This document shows, piece by piece, positions 58,359 through 64,000 of a stretch of 64,000 nt of DNA (positions are counted from its first letter, which is position 1; each line of letters opens with the position of its first letter). The stretch comes from Hymenobacter puniceus. Lineage in GTDB: Bacteria > Bacteroidota > Bacteroidia > Cytophagales > Hymenobacteraceae. The notes beneath the pieces were generated by a model. The model was not told where the DNA came from and searched no databases. It saw only the letters and a list, made by a program, of their open reading frames with translations. The position numbers and the translations under genes are program-made. The stretch spans positions 310,001 to 374,000 of the forward strand of contig NZ_JACSCX010000002.1 in NCBI RefSeq assembly GCF_014333525.1, given 5' to 3'.

Positions 58359-58379
58359 ATCATGTTTAAATAACATGAT
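58359..58379 (+). terminator. Short hairpin, possible weak terminator
   Basis: ATCATGTT, loop TAAAT, AACATGAT, followed by TATTTTATTT; 12 bases after the stop. Confidence 0.45.
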
Positions 58380-58481
58380 TATTTTATTTAAAAATATGCA
58401 TTTTATAAGATTATCATTATCTTCAGTGCCGGCGTCAGCATGCAAATGAGCAGATGATGCCTGCATCTAATCTTCCTAACT

Positions 58482-59600
58482 ATGAACAAGCGCGCACTCA
58501 TCACCGGCATCACAGGTCAGGATGGCACCTATCTGGCAGAGCTGCTGCTCAGCAAAGGATACGAGGTCCATGGTATCAAACGTCGTTCGTCACTGATTAA
58601 CACCGAGCGAATTGACCATCTCTATCAGGATCCGCACGAAGACCATGTCCGCTTTACATTGCACTACGGCGATTTAACTGATTCTACCAACATAATCCGG
58701 ATTGTACAGGAAGTACAGCCCGACGAGATTTACAATCTGGGCGCTATGTCGCACGTTAAAGTATCCTTTGATACCCCTGAGTACACTGCCGATGTGGATG
58801 GTGTAGGCACCTTGCGCTTATTGGAGGCAGTACGCATTCTGGGGCTCACGCACAAAACCCGGTTTTATCAGGCAAGTACCTCTGAACTCTACGGATTGGT
58901 GCAGGAAGTGCCACAACGTGAAATCACACCCTTCTATCCTCGCTCACCATATGCTGTAGCCAAGCTGTATGCTTATTGGATTACAGTGAACTACCGGGAA
59001 GCCTATGATATGTATGCCTGCAACGGCATTCTGTTTAACCACGAAAGTCCCTTGCGAGGCGAAACATTCGTGACACGTAAAATTACGCGTGCTGCAGCCC
59101 GTATAGCGTTGGGCCTGCAGGACGAGTTGTACCTCGGCAACCTAGATGCCAAGCGCGACTGGGGCCACGCCAAAGACTATGTGGAAGCTATGTGGCGTAT
59201 GCTTCAGCAGGACATGCCTGAAGATTATGTTATTGCTACCGGCGTCACAACCACGGTACGCGAATTTGTGCGGTTGGCTTTTGCGGAAGTAGGAATAATA
59301 TTGGCTTTTGAAGGTGAAGGAAGCGCTGAAAAAGGAATCGTAATAGCCTGCCATACTCCAGAGTACCAACTGCCCATCGGCTCTGTTATCGTGCAGATTG
59401 ATAAGCGGTACTTCCGGCCTACTGAAGTGGAGCTGCTGATTGGAGACCCAACCAAGGCCAAGGCAAATCTGCAATGGGAACCCCAATACGACCTGCCTAT
59501 GCTGGTTGGGGAAATGATGCAGGCAGATCTGGCATTGTTCCGCCGTGACGCCTACCTGCAAGCCGGTGGCCATCCAATACATGGAGCCTTTGTGGAGTAA
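58482..59600 (+). CDS. gmd: GDP-mannose 4,6-dehydratase
   Basis: First step of GDP-L-fucose synthesis. 372 residues, full length. [15 protein letters not shown] binds NADP, STSELYG holds catalytic Thr/Ser, [10 protein letters not shown] the Tyr-Lys pair, and [18 protein letters not shown] is diagnostic for Gmd. [14 protein letters not shown] and [18 protein letters not shown] also match. Followed after 105 bases by fcl. Confidence 0.96.
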   Translation: MNKRALITGITGQDGTYLAELLLSKGYEVHGIKRRSSLINTERIDHLYQDPHEDHVRFTLHYGDLTDSTNIIRIVQEVQPDEIYNLGAMSHVKVSFDTPEYTADVDGVGTLRLLEAVRILGLTHKTRFYQASTSELYGLVQEVPQREITPFYPRSPYAVAKLYAYWITVNYREAYDMYACNGILFNHESPLRGETFVTRKITRAAARIALGLQDELYLGNLDAKRDWGHAKDYVEAMWRMLQQDMPEDYVIATGVTTTVREFVRLAFAEVGIILAFEGEGSAEKGIVIACHTPEYQLPIGSVIVQIDKRYFRPTEVELLIGDPTKAKANLQWEPQYDLPMLVGEMMQADLALFRRDAYLQAGGHPIHGAFVE

Positions 59601-59705
59601 ATCGACTCTCAAACCACAGTAGCTAATTGTTTTTGCTGCAACCGGATGTGCACAGAAGCCCATTGGGTTGCATAAAGCGGCTACGCTGTATCCGCAACTG
59701 ATTGT

Positions 59706-60644
59706 ATGGAACTGAACGCCAAAATATATGTGGCCGGTCATCAGGGGATGGTGGGCTCTGCACTGGTGCGCCGCTTGAACCAAGCGGGCTATTACAATCT
59801 GGTTGTGCGCACCTCCCGGGAATTAGACCTGCGCAATCAAGCAGCTGTTGAAGACTTTTTTGCACAGCAAAAGCCAGAGTATGTACTGCTGGCAGCCGCG
59901 AAAGTAGGAGGCATTGTGGCTAACAATACCTACCGTGCCGATTTTCTGTACGACAACCTGATGATCCAGAGTAATGTCATCAACCAGAGCCACGTACACG
60001 CTGTAAAGAAACTACTGTTTTTAGGCTCTTCCTGCATTTATCCTAAGTTGGCTCCACAGCCGCTTAAAGAAGAATACTTGCTTACAGGACCCCTAGAGCA
60101 CACCAATGAGCCATATGCTATTGCCAAAATAGCGGGGCTCAAGCTCTGTGAGACGTACCGGGCCCAATACGGCCGTCATTTTATTTCAGTGATGCCTACC
60201 AACCTTTATGGTCCTGGTGACAATTACGATCTGCAAAACTCTCATGTGTTGCCGGCGTTGTTGCGCAAGTTTCATGAAGCCCGGGAACAAGGACTGCCAG
60301 AAGTAGAAATTTGGGGTACCGGCACCCCACGACGAGAATTCCTGCATGTTGATGACCTAGCGGATGCCTGCTTGCACCTGCTGCTTCACTACGATGGGGC
60401 ACAACCCATAAACGTCGGCACCGGTGAGGATCTTACCATACGGGAGCTAGCCACGCTGGTAAAGGAAATAACCGGATACACAGGTGCTATCCGTTTTGAT
60501 AGCGCAAAACCTGACGGTACGCCGCGCAAGCTACTGGACGTAAGTAAATTAACGGCGCTAGGTTGGTGCTCGTCTATTCGCTTGCGGGAGGGAATTGAGA
60601 ATATATACGCAGAGACATTTGTGAACATCCTCAAGGCATTATAG
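59706..60644 (+). CDS. fcl: GDP-L-fucose synthase
   Basis: Epimerase-reductase that turns GDP-4-keto-6-deoxymannose into GDP-L-fucose with NADPH. 312 residues. [16 protein letters not shown] at the start, [29 protein letters not shown] (catalytic Tyr, Lys), [13 protein letters not shown], and [14 protein letters not shown] are all characteristic. Pairs with gmd. No terminator immediately follows; an IS remnant does. Confidence 0.96.
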   Translation: MELNAKIYVAGHQGMVGSALVRRLNQAGYYNLVVRTSRELDLRNQAAVEDFFAQQKPEYVLLAAAKVGGIVANNTYRADFLYDNLMIQSNVINQSHVHAVKKLLFLGSSCIYPKLAPQPLKEEYLLTGPLEHTNEPYAIAKIAGLKLCETYRAQYGRHFISVMPTNLYGPGDNYDLQNSHVLPALLRKFHEAREQGLPEVEIWGTGTPRREFLHVDDLADACLHLLLHYDGAQPINVGTGEDLTIRELATLVKEITGYTGAIRFDSAKPDGTPRKLLDVSKLTALGWCSSIRLREGIENIYAETFVNILKAL

Positions 60645-60707
60645 TCCCCAATGACAGCGTATCATTCTTCTGCACGCCGGCAACATCGCCTATTATTCCT
60701 CTAGTAG

Positions 60708-60929
60708 GGTGCGCTGGTGCTATCTGGCCGACAAAGCGTACGACAACACACAGGCCGAAACCGCTGAAGCACGCTCAAAACCGAGCTACTGCCTGGCCGC
60801 TCCGCCTATGCCTCGCTGGAAAAAGTTCGGCTCTGGGCTGCTCATTGCCTTAGCACCTACTTCAGCCCCAACCGTCGCTATTCAGCCTTGGGCTACGGCT
60901 CGTCTGGTCATTCAAACAGGACCTCATGA
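60708..60929 (+). pseudogene. IS3-family transposase (orfB) C-terminal remnant with two frameshifts
   Basis: Three short stretches in different frames join into the end of an IS3 OrfB integrase: GALVLSGRQ (from 60708), then AYDNTQAET (from 60736; IS3 consensus CYDNAxAES), then STLKTELLPG and NRRYSALGYGSSGHSN (from 60768, same frame, stop TGA at 60927). Catalytic DDE residues other than those near YDN are missing, and no terminal repeats or target duplication were found, so this is an old fragment. It lies at the point where base composition falls. The remaining parts of the 519-base gap (60645-61163) hold only a weak hairpin and a promoter-like box. Confidence 0.75.
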
Positions 60930-61005
60930 TGAGCCCACCTTGGCCTGTCGCCTGTTTGGGTTAACCCATCCCAGGTTTATGTAAGTAGCTAAGGATTGCG
61001 ATAGT

Positions 61006-61026
61006 AAGCCCTGTTGAACGGGGCTT
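61006..61026 (+). terminator. Short hairpin, possible terminator of the gmd-fcl unit
   Basis: AAGCCCTG pairs with CGGGGCTT (one G-T) around five bases; only a weak T-run follows. Confidence 0.4.
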
Positions 61027-61074
61027 CTTCGCCTTGTAAGCAATGGCTAGAGAGTGTATCTGCTACAAAACGCT

Positions 61075-61082
61075 TAACTTTG
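61075..61082 (+). promoter_or_regulatory. -7 box (TAACTTTG) before the ABC exporter
   Basis: A perfect TAnnTTTG 81 bases before ATG 61164; no good TTG at the expected distance. Confidence 0.4.
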
Positions 61083-61163
61083 CCCCATCCTGAAATTTGA
61101 GAACTGCTGACTCTGAGAGAATTTAGCATCCTGCTTTTCAGTTTTCAAGTAGGTCCTCTCCTT

Positions 61164-62939
61164 ATGAACACCGGAATAATCAGCTATTCACTTAATAGCA
61201 TACGCTATTATCTGACTTCAACTCAAAAGTACAAAGCCCTCTGGATGTTTGGCTTGGTCTTAGTTTCATCCTTTCTGGATGTCTTTGGCCTAGCCGCTTT
61301 GGTTCCGGTAATGATGGTCGCCGCTGAACCTGGGGGAGTACAGAAAAGCAAATATTTTTTTCCTGTCTACCAAGCGTTAGGGTTTCAGTCTGAGAAAGGC
61401 TTCTTGCTTTCCCTCATGGCAGTGATATTCTTATTCTTTATATTCAAGAATTTGTTCACGACGTGGGTGAACTATTTGCAAACACGGTTCACAGCAGATA
61501 TTGGTCTGAAAATTATTGCGAGCCAATTAACAAAGTATCTAAGCTTATCATTCTGGAAATTCAATGACTCTGGTTCAGCTAGCCTGATGAACTCAGCTTT
61601 GCATGTGCCTGGAGTATATGTAAGTGGAATTCTAAGGCCCTTGTTTGTTTTCTTCTCAGAAGCAGCTGTAATACTAGTCATAGTAATCAGTATTGTCATC
61701 TATAAGCCACTGCTGTTAGCTGTCTTGGGGGTCGTATTAGTTCCTACTACTTGGCTAATGTATTGGCTGCTAAGGTCCCGAACCCAAGAAATAGGCAATA
61801 GAATAAATGTATTACGCCCAATTTCTTTCAGCCTTGTCAGTGATTTATTTATTGGATTTATAGAGCTGAAATTAGCTAATAAGCAGCAGGATTTTCGTCG
61901 TAAACTGTTAGAGAATCAGGAGGAGTTGCAGAAGTTAGATGCAGAAGGCTATCTGTATGGGTTGCTACCGGTAAAAATGATTGAAATGGTGGCTATCCTA
62001 GGGGTATTGACCATTTTCGTGTATGCACTTTTCTTTTCTGACAATACAACCGACTTGATTGCTTTGGTAGGATTATTCGCTGCCGCTGCTTATCGATTGA
62101 TGCCATCTGTAAACCGAATGCTGCAATCACTATTTCAGTTAAAGCAAGCACAGTATACTATCCAGATTATTAATTCTGATCAAAATTCTGAGCATTTTGT
62201 TCCTGAACATCCTAATCAGGAAACAATTTCTTTCAACAATTCCATCTCGTTTAAAAATGTATATTATCGTTTCCCGGGAGCAGAAAACGATACAATCAAG
62301 AATGTTTCTTTAGACATCAAAAAAGGCGAAAAAATCGGATTTATTGGCAGCTCAGGCTCTGGTAAAACCACGCTTATGAATGTGCTGCTTAGGTTCTATT
62401 TAGAGCAGAAAGGCCATATCTTAGTTGATGGTAAGCCGCTTACATCCCAAAATATATTGTCTTGGTATAATATTATTGGCTACGTAAAGCAGGATACCTT
62501 CTTGATGGAAGCGTCTATTCAAGACAATATTACGTTAGGTGATCTGCAAATAGATGCGAATAGACTGCAATACGCCATTGAACAGGCTTCTCTAACTGAA
62601 TTTATTAAAGGCCTTCCTGAAGGCGTAAATACACATATCGGGGAAAGGGGCTCTAAATTATCAGGAGGGCAACGTCAGCGTATTGGCATTGCAAGAGCTC
62701 TATATAAGCGCACAGAAGTATTGGTGTTAGATGAGGCAACTAGCGCCTTGGATAATGACACTGAGCGTGAAGTAAATGAAGCTATTAATAAATTGTCTCA
62801 CACAGATATTACCATTCTTATAATAGCCCACCGTATTACTACACTTCGTGAATGTGACAGAATTTACGAATTGAACCAAGGAGAAATAGTTGCCACTCAT
62901 CAGTATCAAGATTTAGTGCGCCAGATTGTACAACAATAG
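61164..62939 (+). CDS. ABC transporter, fused permease-ATPase, glycan flippase type
   Basis: 591 residues: six membrane helices (about 25-330) and a nucleotide-binding domain with Walker A IGSSGSGKTTLMN, Q-loop IGYVKQDTF, signature LSGGQRQRIGIARA, Walker B VLVLDEATSALD and H-loop IIAHRITTL. Place and organisation suggest a PglK- or MsbA-like transporter for lipid-linked oligosaccharide, but a lipid exporter cannot be excluded. The gene is much AT-richer than those before it: I count 23 G+C of 60 bases at 61861-61920 and 20 of 60 at 62161-62220. The second DegT gene follows 59 bases later. Confidence 0.9.
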   Translation: MNTGIISYSLNSIRYYLTSTQKYKALWMFGLVLVSSFLDVFGLAALVPVMMVAAEPGGVQKSKYFFPVYQALGFQSEKGFLLSLMAVIFLFFIFKNLFTTWVNYLQTRFTADIGLKIIASQLTKYLSLSFWKFNDSGSASLMNSALHVPGVYVSGILRPLFVFFSEAAVILVIVISIVIYKPLLLAVLGVVLVPTTWLMYWLLRSRTQEIGNRINVLRPISFSLVSDLFIGFIELKLANKQQDFRRKLLENQEELQKLDAEGYLYGLLPVKMIEMVAILGVLTIFVYALFFSDNTTDLIALVGLFAAAAYRLMPSVNRMLQSLFQLKQAQYTIQIINSDQNSEHFVPEHPNQETISFNNSISFKNVYYRFPGAENDTIKNVSLDIKKGEKIGFIGSSGSGKTTLMNVLLRFYLEQKGHILVDGKPLTSQNILSWYNIIGYVKQDTFLMEASIQDNITLGDLQIDANRLQYAIEQASLTEFIKGLPEGVNTHIGERGSKLSGGQRQRIGIARALYKRTEVLVLDEATSALDNDTEREVNEAINKLSHTDITILIIAHRITTLRECDRIYELNQGEIVATHQYQDLVRQIVQQ

Positions 62940-62998
62940 ACAGGTTGTCTGAGCTAAATCAAGATCAAAGCATTAACTGAAAACCTGCTTCCACATTT

Positions 62999-64000
62999 AT
63001 GAGCATTAACGTCACCAAATCGTACTTGCCTCCACTAGAGGAATATGTAGGCTATTTAGCTGGTATCTGGGAACGGGCCCATCTGACGAATGCCGGACCA
63101 TTGGTAGTGGAACTGGAACGGTCGTTGAAGGAATACTTAGGTGTAAAACACCTCTTCTTCGTTAACAATGGTACAATCGCGCTGCAAATAGCGCTCAAGG
63201 CCATGGACCTGAAGGGTGAGATCTTGACGACGCCATTCTCATATGTTGCTACTACATCTAGCATTGTATGGGAGGGCAGTACCCCTGTATTCGTGGATAT
63301 TGATCCACAGACGTTGTGTATTGATGCCACTTTATTGGAAGCCGCTATTACGCCACAAACTGTAGCTATTATGGCTACACACGTGTATGGCAATCCGTGT
63401 GCAGTGGAGGAAATAGAGGTAATTGCCAAGCGTCATAATCTGCGTGTCATATATGACGCGGCGCATGCATTCGGCGTGACATACAAGGATACTTCGGTAT
63501 TAAATTACGGTGATATTTCCACGTTGAGCTTTCATGCTACTAAGCTGTTCCATACAGTAGAAGGGGGAGCTATAATTACCGCCGACGACGAATTAGCACA
63601 TCGTATCAGCTACATGCGCAATTTCGGACACAATGGCCCGGAGGCATTCTGGGGTGTAGGCGTGAACGGTAAAAGCTCGGAGTTTCATGCAGCTATGGGT
63701 TTATGCGTGCTGCCAAAGGTGGACGACTTAATTCGGCGCCGTCGTGAATTGAGCGAACGGTATGATGCGCATCTGGCTGGTACCGCCGTTCGTCGGCCCC
63801 TGATTCAAGAGCATACAAGTCGGTACAACTATTCTTATTACCCCACAGTAATGCCGTCTGAGCCTGTGTTGCTGCGCGTGCGCGATGCGCTGAATGCAGC
63901 TAACATTTTGCCCCGGCGTTATTTTTACCCCTCATTGAACACGCTAGAGTATACAGGCCATCAGTCTGCTCCTGTATCAGAGGAAATCTCGACGCGCGCC
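62999..64000 (+). CDS. DegT/DnrJ/EryC1-family sugar aminotransferase (3' end outside the window)
   Basis: 334 residues are visible from ATG 62999 with no stop before the window edge, so the last part is missing (family length 360-390). The fold is clear: NNGTIALQIALKAMDL, YDAAHAFGV (cofactor Asp), and PLP-binding Lys182 in STLSFHATKLFHTVEGG. The S-F-H-A-T-K form is typical of enzymes acting on 4-keto sugars (VioA/WecE/RffA-type), so its product probably differs from that of the 54836-55951 aminotransferase. It follows the ABC exporter by 59 bases and shares its lower GC. This would add a further amino sugar to the glycan. Confidence 0.9.
   Translation, partial: MSINVTKSYLPPLEEYVGYLAGIWERAHLTNAGPLVVELERSLKEYLGVKHLFFVNNGTIALQIALKAMDLKGEILTTPFSYVATTSSIVWEGSTPVFVDIDPQTLCIDATLLEAAITPQTVAIMATHVYGNPCAVEEIEVIAKRHNLRVIYDAAHAFGVTYKDTSVLNYGDISTLSFHATKLFHTVEGGAIITADDELAHRISYMRNFGHNGPEAFWGVGVNGKSSEFHAAMGLCVLPKVDDLIRRRRELSERYDAHLAGTAVRRPLIQEHTSRYNYSYYPTVMPSEPVLLRVRDALNAANILPRRYFYPSLNTLEYTGHQSAPVSEEISTRA

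Overview
The window looks like the chromosome of a GC-rich Bacteroidota of the Cytophagales, most probably Hymenobacter or a close relative. The reasons are two proteins with type IX secretion (T9SS) C-terminal sorting domains, two large Oar-like TonB-dependent receptors, several -7 boxes of the Bacteroidota form TAnnTTTG (some with a TTG about 18-20 bases upstream), many lipoproteins, and little sign of Shine-Dalgarno sites. The genus is an inference; no rRNA or marker set is present. One tRNA gene (Ala, GGC) is found. No CRISPR array, prophage or intact insertion sequence was seen.

Layout. 1-5.5 kb: the 3' part of an outer-membrane beta-barrel gene converges on a secreted T9SS zinc metallopeptidase. 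5.7-12.4 kb: an array of three DUF3857 transglutaminase-fold proteins, two of which have lost catalytic residues, plus the decayed remnant of a fourth copy. 12.4-22.6 kb: MFS transporter, catalase, an unusual NERD-like/coiled-coil membrane protein, an ABC exporter, a tandem pair of small membrane proteins, a GNAT enzyme, two related lipoproteins and a DUF4136 lipoprotein. 22.6-28.2 kb: a xanthine dehydrogenase operon (xdhA, xdhB, a four-helix membrane protein, xdhC). 28.3-36.1 kb: TerC, an outer-membrane-type lipoprotein, a redoxin plus cytochrome c/copper monooxygenase pair, a glycosyltransferase, a GlcD-like oxidase and an NlpC/P60 lipoprotein. 36.2-43.1 kb: two Oar-like receptors with nearly identical N-terminal domains. 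43.2-48.5 kb: tRNA-Ala, cysE-cysK, a cupin, a HEAT-cyclophilin lipoprotein and an acyl-CoA-binding protein.

48.6-64 kb is a surface-glycan locus on the + strand. asnB is followed by ugd and a UDP-glucuronate decarboxylase (UDP-GlcA to UDP-xylose). Next comes a tight cassette of FdtA-like ketoisomerase, GNAT acyltransferase and DegT aminotransferase (an N-acylated dTDP-3-amino-3,6-dideoxyhexose), together with a GT2 polyprenyl-phosphate-type glycosyltransferase and a GT-C membrane glycosyltransferase. gmd-fcl (GDP-L-fucose) follow. After a frameshifted IS3 transposase remnant the base composition becomes clearly AT-richer, and an ABC flippase-type exporter and a second DegT aminotransferase (cut by the window end) follow. 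Together these genes supply at least three activated sugars and the membrane machinery to assemble and export a glycan.

Intergenic spaces carry long inverted repeats. Three of them (1588, 22591 and 26514) share a degenerate terminal motif and form a repeat family; one is nested inside part of another copy.
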